Below are positions 45,898-53,215 of a stretch of DNA of 53,215 nt, piece by piece. The stretch is taken from contig JBHJGV010000056.1 in assembly GCA_050331455.1 (NCBI GenBank), positions 1-53,215 on the forward strand. Direction: 5' to 3'. The notes under the pieces were generated by a model that saw only the letters and a list, made by a program, of their open reading frames with translations, did not search any database and was not told the DNA's origin. A program made the position numbers and the translations under genes. Positions within the stretch are counted from its first letter, which is position 1; every line of letters begins with the position of its first letter. Source of the DNA: CAYUYV01 sp050331455. Lineage in GTDB: Bacteria; Pseudomonadota; Alphaproteobacteria; JAJFIK01.

Positions 45898-46995
45898 TCA
45901 AAGGCCGGACGGGGCTTCGGCGATCCATTCGCCGTCGCCGAGATCGGCGAAATAGCCGGACACCATGTCCGCGGTGACGGCTTCGAGGCGGTCCGGCTGC
46001 CATTTGGGCGCGTTGTCTTTCTCGATGATCACGGCACGGACGCCCTCGAAAAAATCATGACCCTTCATGATATGGGCGACGAGGCGGTACTCCATGGCCA
46101 GGCATTGGACCATGGTCAGGTTTGCCCCTTCCTTGACCGCGCGGAAGCTGAGCTTCATGGACGTGGGGGACTTCACGGCAAGCCCATCGTGTTGGGCGCG
46201 AGCCCAGTCGCTGCCGTCGGCAGCCAAAGCGGCCATGATGGCCTCGACGCTTTCTCCGCCGAACAGGCGATCCATGCCATCGCGCCACTCCGCCAGCGGC
46301 GCGGGGCCCGGATCCCGTGAAAAGGACGTCAGAATGTCCCCCACGGCCCCTTTGGCATTGGAGGCCAGATTGGCGTCCTCGAGGGCCGCCATCAGGGCTG
46401 GAATGCTCTGCCCGGGAACGAAATGGGTGCCGACCCCGGCATAGAGACAGTCGGCGGCTTTCAACCGCGCGCCCGTGAGGGCCATATACATGCCGATCCG
46501 CCCCGGTAGACGGGGCAGGAAGTAGCTGCCGCCCACATCGGGAATGAGGCCGATGCCGGTTTCGGGCATGGCAAACACCGTCCGCTCCGTCACCACGCGG
46601 AAGGATCCGTGCACGGAAAGCCCCACACCGCCACCCATGGTGATGCCGTCCATAATGGCGACATAGGGCTTGGGGAAGTCGTGAACGGCCAGATTGCACC
46701 GATACTCCTGACCGAAAAAATCGAGGGCATAGGGCGTGCCCGCCTTGCCTGAGTCATGCAGGGCCCGGATGTCCCCCCCGGCGCAAAACCCCTTTTCCCC
46801 CTCGCCCAGGATCACGACGGCGTGCACGGAGCGATCGGCAGCCCAGGCCCGCAACCGGGGCTCCAACCGCTCGACCATGCCGAGATTGAGCGCGTTGAGC
46901 GCCTTTGGCCGGTTCAGCCGGATGACGCCGAGACCGCCCCGGGTCTCGAACAGGATATCGTCATTGTACCCATCGGTATTGTGCGCATCGCTCAT
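45898..46995 (-). CDS. 3-hydroxyisobutyryl-CoA hydrolase (crotonase family)
   Basis: A 365-residue crotonase-fold protein, longer than enoyl-CoA hydratases and typical of HIBYL-CoA hydrolases of valine breakdown. It has IRLNRPKALNALNLGMVERL, the oxyanion loop GEKGFCAGGDIRALHD, the second segment AIMDGITMGGGVGLSVHGSF, and FAMPETGIGLIPDVGGSYFL. The start at 46995 follows GGGAGGCGGCC. It is 16 bp downstream of an isobutyryl-type acyl-CoA dehydrogenase gene, which acts earlier in the same pathway, so the functional call is strong. Confidence 0.9.
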   Translation of the reverse strand: MSDAHNTDGYNDDILFETRGGLGVIRLNRPKALNALNLGMVERLEPRLRAWAADRSVHAVVILGEGEKGFCAGGDIRALHDSGKAGTPYALDFFGQEYRCNLAVHDFPKPYVAIMDGITMGGGVGLSVHGSFRVVTERTVFAMPETGIGLIPDVGGSYFLPRLPGRIGMYMALTGARLKAADCLYAGVGTHFVPGQSIPALMAALEDANLASNAKGAVGDILTSFSRDPGPAPLAEWRDGMDRLFGGESVEAIMAALAADGSDWARAQHDGLAVKSPTSMKLSFRAVKEGANLTMVQCLAMEYRLVAHIMKGHDFFEGVRAVIIEKDNAPKWQPDRLEAVTADMVSGYFADLGDGEWIAEAPSGL

Positions 46996-47011
46996 GGCCG
47001 CCTCCCGTGCC

Positions 47012-48151
47012 TTACTGGCGGAACATGTCCCGGGCGATGATCACCCGCATGATCTCGTTGGTCCCTTCCAGGATCTGGTGGACCCGCAGATCCCGGACCC
47101 AGCGCTCGAAGGGATAATCCTCCGTATAGCCATAACCGCCATGGATCTGCAGGGCATCGTTCACGACACGGAAGCCGACATCGGTGGCAAAACGCTTGGC
47201 CATGGCGCATTTCATGGTCGTGTTAGGCAGGCGCGCATCGAGGGACTGGGCCGCGCGATAGATCAAGAGCTGGGCCGCCTCGAATTCAGTGGCCATATCG
47301 GCGACCTTGAACTGCAGGCCCTGGAAGGCGGCCAGCGGCTTACCGAAGGCCTGGCGCTCCTTCATATAGTCCTGGGAGAGTTTCAGCGCCGCTCCGGCCG
47401 GCCCCAGGGAACAGGCGCCGATATTGATCCGCCCGCCATCGAGGCCCTGCATGGCGATCTTGAAGCCGTCGCCTTCCGCCCCCAGACGGTTCGCGACGGG
47501 CACGCGGCAGTTCTCGAAAATCACCTGGCCCGTGGGCTGGGAGCGCCAGCCCATTTTCTGCTCCAGCTTGCCGAAACTGATCCCGGGACTGTCTTTCGGG
47601 ATGACCAGGCAGGAAATGCCGCCCGGTCCGTCCTCGCCGGTGCGCACCATGGTGACGTAAAGGTCGGAGGTGCCGGCGCCGGAAATGAACTGCTTGGCAC
47701 CGTTCAGGACATAATGGTCGCCGTCCCGGCTTGCCCGGGTGCGCAGGGCTGCCGCGTCCGATCCGGAGGCCGGCTCGGTCAGGCAGTAGCTGGCGATCCA
47801 GTCCATGCCCATGAGGGGCGGCAGGAAGGTCTTGCGCTGCTCGGCATTGCCGAACCGGTCGATCATCCAGGCGGCCATATTGTGGATGGACAAAAAGGAC
47901 GCCGTCGAGACACAGCCGGCGGACAGCGCCTCGAAAATGATCGCCGCGTCGAGCCGGCCGAGCCCGGTGCCGCCCATCTCCTCGCTGACATAAATGCCGG
48001 CGAAGCCCAGTTTCGCCGCCTCCCGCATGGCGTCGACGGCGAAAATCTCTTCTTTGTCCCAGCGCGCGGCATGGGGCGCAAGCTGGTCCGCAGCGAAGTC
48101 CGCCGCCGTTTTCTGGAATGCGAGCTGGTCTTCGCTGAGTTCGAAATCCAT
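47012..48151 (-). CDS. Acyl-CoA dehydrogenase, isobutyryl-CoA dehydrogenase-like
   Basis: A 379-residue flavoenzyme of the acyl-CoA dehydrogenase family (FAD, electron transfer to ETF). Visible are YCLTEPASGSDAAALRTRAS, the FAD-adenine segment, and the C-terminal QIHGGYGYTEDYPFERWVRD with QILEGTNEIMRVIIARDM, which contains the likely catalytic Glu. The neighbouring HIBYL-CoA hydrolase points to isobutyryl-CoA in valine catabolism as the substrate, although short branched-chain or short-chain acyl-CoA cannot be excluded from sequence alone. It leads a two-gene leftward operon. Confidence 0.9.
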   Translation of the reverse strand: MDFELSEDQLAFQKTAADFAADQLAPHAARWDKEEIFAVDAMREAAKLGFAGIYVSEEMGGTGLGRLDAAIIFEALSAGCVSTASFLSIHNMAAWMIDRFGNAEQRKTFLPPLMGMDWIASYCLTEPASGSDAAALRTRASRDGDHYVLNGAKQFISGAGTSDLYVTMVRTGEDGPGGISCLVIPKDSPGISFGKLEQKMGWRSQPTGQVIFENCRVPVANRLGAEGDGFKIAMQGLDGGRINIGACSLGPAGAALKLSQDYMKERQAFGKPLAAFQGLQFKVADMATEFEAAQLLIYRAAQSLDARLPNTTMKCAMAKRFATDVGFRVVNDALQIHGGYGYTEDYPFERWVRDLRVHQILEGTNEIMRVIIARDMFRQ

Positions 48152-48312
48152 GGCCGTCCTCGCTTTGTCTCGTTGGGATTTTTTGCCTTTGGGCGTTGGA
48201 TCGGGTTATCGGAACTTTACGCTGCGGAAGCAATGGCACTACCCTGCGACAACCCTGGCGTGGCCGCCTCGCACGCGCGCCCCAAAGACACTGATAACCG
48301 AAGCCGGAACCC

Positions 48313-48861
48313 ATGCTCGCCGCCCGAGGCCTTCCCCAGTCGCTCAGCTTGGCTCCGCACCATGACGTGCGCAAGGCAAAGGCGGAGGATTGCCCCCTGC
48401 TTCCCGTTGTCGAACGGGCCGCGGCCGAACTGTTTCGCGGCACGGGGCTCATCGATGTGGACACGGCCGGGGTCCAATCGCTCAAGGCGTTGAACGCCGG
48501 CGTGGCCGAGGGCCTGTTATGGGTGGCAACGGCCCATGGCGCGCCGGTGGGCTTTGCCCTCGGCGAGGGCCGCCAGGACCAGCTTTACCTCGCCGAAGTG
48601 TCCGTTCATCCCGAGCATGGGCGCAAAGGTCTGGGACGGTCCCTTGTGAGCGCGGTCTGCCGGGAGGCTGTGGAGCGACGCCTGCTGCCCGTTGTCCTGT
48701 CCACCTTCCGCGCCCTCCCTTGGAACGCGCCCTTTTATGCCCGGCTCGGCTTCACCGATCTGGCCGAGGCGGACCGGCGCCCCTGGCACCGGGCGCTGCG
48801 GGCCAAGGAAGCCCGGTCCATGGATATCCGCCATCGCTGCCTCATGGCGTGGACGGGCTGA
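48313..48861 (+). CDS. GNAT family N-acetyltransferase
   Basis: A 182-residue acyltransferase with the acetyl-CoA signature YLAEVSVHPEHGRKGLGRSL (residues about 93-112) and the C-terminal NAPFYARLGFTDLAE. The first 18 residues are not conserved; a GTG at 48367 (VRKAKAEDCPLL) would give a more typical GNAT start. The substrate is unknown. hemB follows 39 bp later in the same direction. Confidence 0.8.
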   Translation: MLAARGLPQSLSLAPHHDVRKAKAEDCPLLPVVERAAAELFRGTGLIDVDTAGVQSLKALNAGVAEGLLWVATAHGAPVGFALGEGRQDQLYLAEVSVHPEHGRKGLGRSLVSAVCREAVERRLLPVVLSTFRALPWNAPFYARLGFTDLAEADRRPWHRALRAKEARSMDIRHRCLMAWTG

Positions 48862-48900
48862 CGACCCGGCCCCCACGCCCTTTTGCCTGGAGACACACCA

Positions 48901-49905
48901 ATGACTGCGCCTTCGACCCCCGCACCCTTTCCCACCATGCGCCAGCGCCGCGTCCGGGCCCATCCCTGGTCCCGGGACCTGGTGCGCGAGGCGCGGCTGG
49001 GGGTCGAGGACCTGATCTGGCCCCTGTTCCTGGTGGAGGGGACGGATGTGGTGGAGCCCGTGCCCTCGATGCCGGGAGTGGACCGGTTATCCGTGGACCG
49101 GGCCGCCCTCGCCGCCCGGGAAGCCGCCGATCTCGGCATTCCCGTCGTCGCCCTGTTTCCCTATACGGATAAAGCCAAGCGCACCGAGCAGGGGGAAGAG
49201 GCGATCAACGCCCAGAACCTCGTGTGCCGCGCCACCTCGGCAATCCGCTCGGCGGTGCCCGATATCGGCGTGCTGTGCGATGTGGCCCTTGATCCTTACA
49301 CGTCCCATGGCCATGACGGGCTCCTGGATGAGTCGGGCCGCATCATGAATGACGAGACGGTTGAGACACTTGTGCGTCAGGCCCTCGTGCAGGTCGATGC
49401 GGGCTGCACGATTTTGGCGCCCTCCGACATGATGGACGGGCGCGTCGGAGCCATGCGACAGGCCCTCGAAAGCAAGGGGCACCAGGATGTTCTGATCCTG
49501 TCCTATGCCGCCAAATATGCCTCGGCCTTTTATGGACCGTTCCGGGATGCCATCGGCTCCTCGGGCGTGCTGCGCGGTGACAAGAAGACCTACCAGATGG
49601 ACCCGGCCAACAGCGCCGAAGCCCTGCGCGAAGTCGCCCAGGATCTCGCCGAAGGGGCGGACATGGTGATGGTCAAGCCGGGCATGCCCTATCTCGATAT
49701 TGTCCGCATCGTGAAAGATGCTTTCCAGGTCCCGACCTTCGCCTATCAGGTCTCCGGGGAATACGCGATGCTGGAGGCGGCCGCCGCCAATGGCTGGCTC
49801 GACCGGGACAAGGTGATGATGGAAAGCCTCCTCGCCTTCAAGCGGGCCGGCGCCGACGGCATCCTCACCTATTTCGCCCGCGACGCCGCCCGCGCCCTGG
49901 CGTAA
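48901..49905 (+). CDS. hemB: Porphobilinogen synthase (delta-aminolevulinate dehydratase)
   Basis: A 334-residue TIM-barrel enzyme of heme and B12 synthesis that condenses two aminolevulinates. Schiff-base lysines are K205 (SYAAKYASAFYG) and K259 (VMVKPGMPYLD). The segment CDVALDPYTSHGHDG has Asp in place of the zinc-binding Cys residues, so this is the Mg/K-dependent type found in many alphaproteobacteria. ATG 48901 has GGAG upstream; an in-frame TTG at 48883 is less likely. Its product also feeds the corrin ring needed by NrdJ, though the genes are not adjacent. Confidence 0.95.
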   Translation: MTAPSTPAPFPTMRQRRVRAHPWSRDLVREARLGVEDLIWPLFLVEGTDVVEPVPSMPGVDRLSVDRAALAAREAADLGIPVVALFPYTDKAKRTEQGEEAINAQNLVCRATSAIRSAVPDIGVLCDVALDPYTSHGHDGLLDESGRIMNDETVETLVRQALVQVDAGCTILAPSDMMDGRVGAMRQALESKGHQDVLILSYAAKYASAFYGPFRDAIGSSGVLRGDKKTYQMDPANSAEALREVAQDLAEGADMVMVKPGMPYLDIVRIVKDAFQVPTFAYQVSGEYAMLEAAAANGWLDRDKVMMESLLAFKRAGADGILTYFARDAARALA

Positions 49906-50028
49906 ACGGACGGTCCGCCGACGCCCCGCCCCACCCCTCGCACCATTGCATGTCCGCATTGTCATCCGCGGGCCTGCGGTCTAGGGTTGTAGACACGATT
50001 TGACGGTGCGCGTGGAGGGGGATCGGCC

Positions 50029-53000
50029 ATGGCGCGGCTTTTCATCAGCCATTGGAGCGGCAACAACGCGGAAGCGGCGGCCCTTGAGGCTTGGCTGCGC
50101 GCCAATGGCTGGGACGACCTGTTCCTGGATTTCACCGCTGACGCCGGCATTGCCCCGGGCGAGCGTTGGCGGGACGCCCTGCGCCAGGCGGCGGACCGGT
50201 GTGAGGGTGTCATCTGCCTCATCTCGCAAGGCTGGATCGACAGCGACTGGTGCCAGTGGGAGGCGCAGCTCGCCGCGAGTCTCAACAAGCCCCTGTTCCC
50301 CGTCATCATCGAGCGGGACGTGACCTCGCCGCCCTGGCTCGCCAAGGACTGGCAGCATCTGGACCTCGCAGCCCTCGGCCCCACCACGCCCTTCGAGGTC
50401 ACCGTTCCGCCGGGCCGGGAGCAGAAGACCGTCCATTTTCACACGGACAATCTGGAGCGCCTGCGCCGGGGCCTCCTGAAGGCCGGCATCGATGCCGTCA
50501 GCTTTCCCTGGCCGCCGGAGCATGAGCCCAAACGCGCGCCCTATCGCGGTCTTGAGCCCCTGGAGGCCCAGGACGCCGGCATCTTTTTCGGCCGGGACGG
50601 GGACATCGCCGGCGGCCTGGATCTGCTGCGCCGCCTGCGCACCAGGGGCGGCGGCCATCTGGTGGTGGTGCTCGGCGCTTCGGGGGCGGGCAAATCGTCC
50701 TTTCTGCGCGCGGGCCTTCTGCCGCGGCTCGGGCGGGATGACCGCAATTTCCTCCCCCTGCCCATCATCCGGCCCCGGACGGCCGTGCTGACCAGTCCCG
50801 AGACGGGCCTCCTCCACGCCCTGGAAACGGCCCTGGAGGACGCGGGCATTCCGCAGGCCCGGGCCACGCTGCGCCAGCATATCGCCGGGGGCGCCGGCCC
50901 GATCCTCGCCCATCTTGAGGCCCTCCAGGCGCGGCGCGATGCCCTCGACCCCACCGATGACGGACCACCGCCCACCCTCGTCCTGCCCGTGGACCAGGCG
51001 GAGGAACTCTTCTCCAGCGAGGGAGACGCGCGGGCCGAGGCCCAGACCTTTCTGGCCCTTCTGCGGGATCTCCTCGCCGCCGACACCTCGCTTCTCGCCC
51101 TCCTCACCATCCGGTCGGACAGCTACCGCCTGCTCCAGAACGCGCCGGAGCTGACGCAGGCGAGCAAGGAGCCGCTGGACCTGTCGCCTGTGCCCCAGGG
51201 CGCCTATGAACGGATCATCAAAGGCCCGGCGGAGCGGCTCGACGGCCCCCGAGCGCTCGTGATCAATCCGGTGCTGAGCGATCTTCTGCTGCGGGATCTG
51301 GCGGCCGTCGGCGGCGCTGATCCCCTGCCGCTGCTCGCCTTCACCCTGGAACAGCTCTACACGGAGCAGGGCCGCGCCACGGGACGCATGGAGGCCCGGG
51401 ACTATCTCGCCATGGGCGGCCTTGAGGGGGCCCTGACCCGCGCCGTGGAGACGGCCGTCCAGGCGGCCCAGCATGCGGGCGAAATCCCGAAGGACCGGGC
51501 GCAGGCCGAGGCCCTGCTGCGCGCCACATTCATCCCCTGGCTGGCCAAGCTCGACCCCACCACGCGGGCGCCCCTGCGCCGCCTCGCGCGCCTGTCGGAT
51601 CTGCCCGAAGGCGCCCGGCCCCTGGTGAACCGCCTGGTGGAGGCGCGGCTTCTGGTTCTGGGCGTTGAGGACGATCAGCCCACGGTGGACATCGCCCATG
51701 AAAGCCTGTTGCGCCAGTGGCCCCTGCTCGCCGGCTGGCTGGAGGCGGAAAGCGAAGCCCTGATCATGCTGGACGGCGTGCGTCAGGCGGCGCAGGATTG
51801 GGACAGGGCTCGGACCGAACAGGCCCTCCTCGTGCACCGGGGCTCGCGGCTGGAGACGGCGCAGCATGTGTTGGCGCGGGAGGACTTGCAGGCCGCCCTG
51901 GGCGGGACGGGTCGGGACTATCTGACCGCCTGCGCGGCCCGGGACCGGGCTGAACGCCGGGCCGCGCGGGGGCGCCGCCGGCTCGCGTTCGGGGCCCTTA
52001 CCGTCTTTACCCTGACCGTGGCCCTGGCCGGCTTCCTGGTCTCGATCCAGGCCCGCGCCGTGTCCCTCAACACCTCGCGCCTGTTCGCCCAATTGGCAGA
52101 ACTGGCCAATGAACAGTCGGATTTCGGGAAAGGCATGCTGTGGGCCTTGAGTGGACTGCCCCAAACCAGCGAACTCAACCCACCATCGAGCCCCGCCGCC
52201 AGCGCACAATTACAGCGTGCCTCTCATGACTGGCGATTGACGTCCAATTTGTCGCAGCACACACGCGATGTCACGAGCGCGGTGTTCAGCCCGGACGGCG
52301 GGACCGTGCTCACCGGGTCCCGTGACCACACCGCGCGGCTGTGGGACTCGGCCAGCGGCCAGACCCTCCAGGTGCTCGAAGGGCACGACGGCGCCGTCTA
52401 CAGCGCGGTGTTCAGCCCGGACGGCCGGACCGTGCTCACGGGGTCCGAGGACGGCACCGCGCGGCTGTGGGACGCGGCCAGCGGCAAGACCCTCCAGGTG
52501 CTCCAAGGAGATATGGTCAACGTCAACAGCGCGGTGTTCAGCCCGGACGGCGGGACCGTGCTCACGGCGTCCGAGGACGGCACCGCGCGGCTGTGGGACG
52601 CGGCCAGCGGCAAGACCCTCCAGGTGCTCGAAGGGCACGACGGCGCCGTCGTGAGAGCGGTGTTCAGCCCGGACGGCCGGACCGTGCTCACGGGGTCCTG
52701 GGACAACACCGCGCGGCTGTGGGACGCGGCCAGCGGCCAGACCCTCCAGGTGCTCGAAGGGCACACGGCCAATGTCGTGAGTGCGGTGTTCAGCCCGGAC
52801 GGCTGGACCGTGCTCACCGCGTCCGGTGATCTATTCGGTTCGGACAAAACCGCGCGGCTGTGGGACGCGGCCAGCGGCAAGACCCTCCAGGTGCTCGAAG
52901 GGCACGACGGAGATGTCATGAGCGCGGTGTTCAGCCCGGACGGCAGCAACGTGCTCACCTGGTTTTTTGTCGAAACCGCGCGGCTGTGGGACACGGCCAG

Positions 53001-53215
53001 CGGCATGACCCTCCAGGTGCTCGAAGGGCACGACGACGACGTCTGGAGCGCGGTGTTCAGCCCGGTCGGCGGGACCGTGCTCACCGGGTCCCGTGACCAC
53101 ACCGCGCGGCTGTGGCACTCGGCCAGCGGCAAGACCCTCCAGTTGCTCGAAGGGCACGACGACTACGTAACTCGCGAGAAGAACAGCAGGAACTCCAAGA
53201 CCCACCTCTCCCCCT
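50029..53215 (+). CDS. TIR-STAND NTPase-TM-WD40 protein, 3' end beyond the window
   Basis: An open frame of 1062 codons without a stop. Residues 1-95 form a TIR domain (ARLFISHWSGNNAEAAALEA start; E78 in WIDSDWCQWEAQ matches the NAD-cleaving Glu). From about 168 an nSTAND1-type NTPase follows (RGLEPLEAQDAGIFFGRDGD; Walker A GASGAGKS at 216-223; Walker B with D322 and E325-E326 in LPVDQAEELF). A winged-helix-like end contains AHESLLRQWPLL (H557). A single membrane helix (about 652-673, LAFGALTVFTLTVALAGFLV) precedes a WD40 propeller from residue 745. The start has GGAGGGG eight bases upstream. The arrangement fits a sensor that oligomerises on ligand binding and activates TIR NADase activity, as in bacterial immune STAND proteins; function is inferred. 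It stands alone after hemB. Confidence 0.85.
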   Translation, partial: MARLFISHWSGNNAEAAALEAWLRANGWDDLFLDFTADAGIAPGERWRDALRQAADRCEGVICLISQGWIDSDWCQWEAQLAASLNKPLFPVIIERDVTSPPWLAKDWQHLDLAALGPTTPFEVTVPPGREQKTVHFHTDNLERLRRGLLKAGIDAVSFPWPPEHEPKRAPYRGLEPLEAQDAGIFFGRDGDIAGGLDLLRRLRTRGGGHLVVVLGASGAGKSSFLRAGLLPRLGRDDRNFLPLPIIRPRTAVLTSPETGLLHALETALEDAGIPQARATLRQHIAGGAGPILAHLEALQARRDALDPTDDGPPPTLVLPVDQAEELFSSEGDARAEAQTFLALLRDLLAADTSLLALLTIRSDSYRLLQNAPELTQASKEPLDLSPVPQGAYERIIKGPAERLDGPRALVINPVLSDLLLRDLAAVGGADPLPLLAFTLEQLYTEQGRATGRMEARDYLAMGGLEGALTRAVETAVQAAQHAGEIPKDRAQAEALLRATFIPWLAKLDPTTRAPLRRLARLSDLPEGARPLVNRLVEARLLVLGVEDDQPTVDIAHESLLRQWPLLAGWLEAESEALIMLDGVRQAAQDWDRARTEQALLVHRGSRLETAQHVLAREDLQAALGGTGRDYLTACAARDRAERRAARGRRRLAFGALTVFTLTVALAGFLVSIQARAVSLNTSRLFAQLAELANEQSDFGKGMLWALSGLPQTSELNPPSSPAASAQLQRASHDWRLTSNLSQHTRDVTSAVFSPDGGTVLTGSRDHTARLWDSASGQTLQVLEGHDGAVYSAVFSPDGRTVLTGSEDGTARLWDAASGKTLQVLQGDMVNVNSAVFSPDGGTVLTASEDGTARLWDAASGKTLQVLEGHDGAVVRAVFSPDGRTVLTGSWDNTARLWDAASGQTLQVLEGHTANVVSAVFSPDGWTVLTASGDLFGSDKTARLWDAASGKTLQVLEGHDGDVMSAVFSPDGSNVLTWFFVETARLWDTASGMTLQVLEGHDDDVWSAVFSPVGGTVLTGSRDHTARLWHSASGKTLQLLEGHDDYVTREKNSRNSKTHLSP
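52261..53157 (+). repeat. Seven near-identical 126-bp WD40-coding repeats
   Basis: Repeats start at 52261, 52387, 52513, 52639, 52765, 52906 and 53032; the fifth is 141 bp because of a 5-codon insertion (LFGSD area). The core SAVFSPDG, TARLWD, ASG and TLQVLEGH codons are almost unchanged at nucleotide level. Differences cluster at the residues just before SAV and between VLT and TAR (for example RDH, EDG, WDN, FVE). An eighth unit starts at 53158 but loses homology after a few codons. Confidence 0.93.

Noticed and set aside
49981..52209. 742-codon minus-strand frame opposite the TIR-STAND gene
   Set aside because: No recognisable motifs and low-complexity composition; the plus strand has clear TIR, Walker and winged-helix motifs.
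52398..53132. Repetitive minus-strand frame with a repeated CPSSTWRVLPLAASHSRAV-like unit
   Set aside because: It is only the antisense reading of the WD40 repeats and has the same 126-bp period.

Overview
The window looks like a stretch of alphaproteobacterial chromosome, probably a whole assembled contig because the last gene runs off the end inside a repeat array. The evidence is very high GC codon usage, an NDUFA12-type complex I accessory subunit beside DUF2155 and MlaD genes, a Mg-type HemB, a B12-dependent NrdJ and accB/accC beside aroQ and aat. I cannot assign a genus. No rRNA, tRNA, CRISPR array, integrase or insertion sequence was seen.

Layout. (1) 310-2505: a meh-mct pair that would route mesaconyl-CoA towards citramalyl-CoA. 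(2) 2511-5472: the carotenoid genes crtB and crtY with a coupled flavin-oxidase-like gene. (3) 5637-9540: a TetR regulator divergent from an SDR dehydrogenase, a 15-bp minisatellite, an unknown small gene, a four-EF-hand secreted protein and a haloalkane dehalogenase. (4) 9710-14573: a GPH sugar-type symporter, an Uup-like ABC-F ATPase and a cytochrome P450. (5) 14570-18652: GNAT, enoyl-CoA hydratase, GST, histidine phosphatase and alpha-methylacyl-CoA racemase, a leftward acyl-CoA group. (6) 18720-20967: a deleted LysE pseudogene and a POT peptide transporter with an extra periplasmic insertion. (7) 21120-28246: a SLOG-SLATT membrane protein overlapping an APC permease, then an M14 peptidase, a two-lobed aspartic protease and a helicase-like remnant. 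(8) 28312-35249: a membrane protein coupled to an aminotransferase, an M48-TPR protease, a DsbA-like oxidoreductase, an O-antigen-ligase-like protein and YbjN. (9) 35300-41574: housekeeping genes thiG, thiS, aroQ, accB, accC, aat, DUF2155, mlaD and NDUFA12. (10) 41695-49905: nrdJ under tandem NrdR boxes, two valine-degradation genes, a GNAT gene and hemB. (11) 50029-end: a TIR-STAND-TM-WD40 protein.

The most interesting parts are two membrane-linked proteins with the architecture of nucleotide-based immunity or conflict systems. One is a TIR + nSTAND1 NTPase + WD40 protein whose 126-bp WD40 repeats are almost identical at DNA level except at a few codons that change from repeat to repeat. This is the pattern of a rapidly re-tailored recognition surface, as in fungal HET-E-like STAND proteins. 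The other is a SLOG-SLATT protein translationally coupled to an amino-acid permease. Their function as defence systems is inference from architecture; nothing in the window proves it. The meh-mct pair and the tandem NrdR boxes are the clearest metabolic and regulatory findings.
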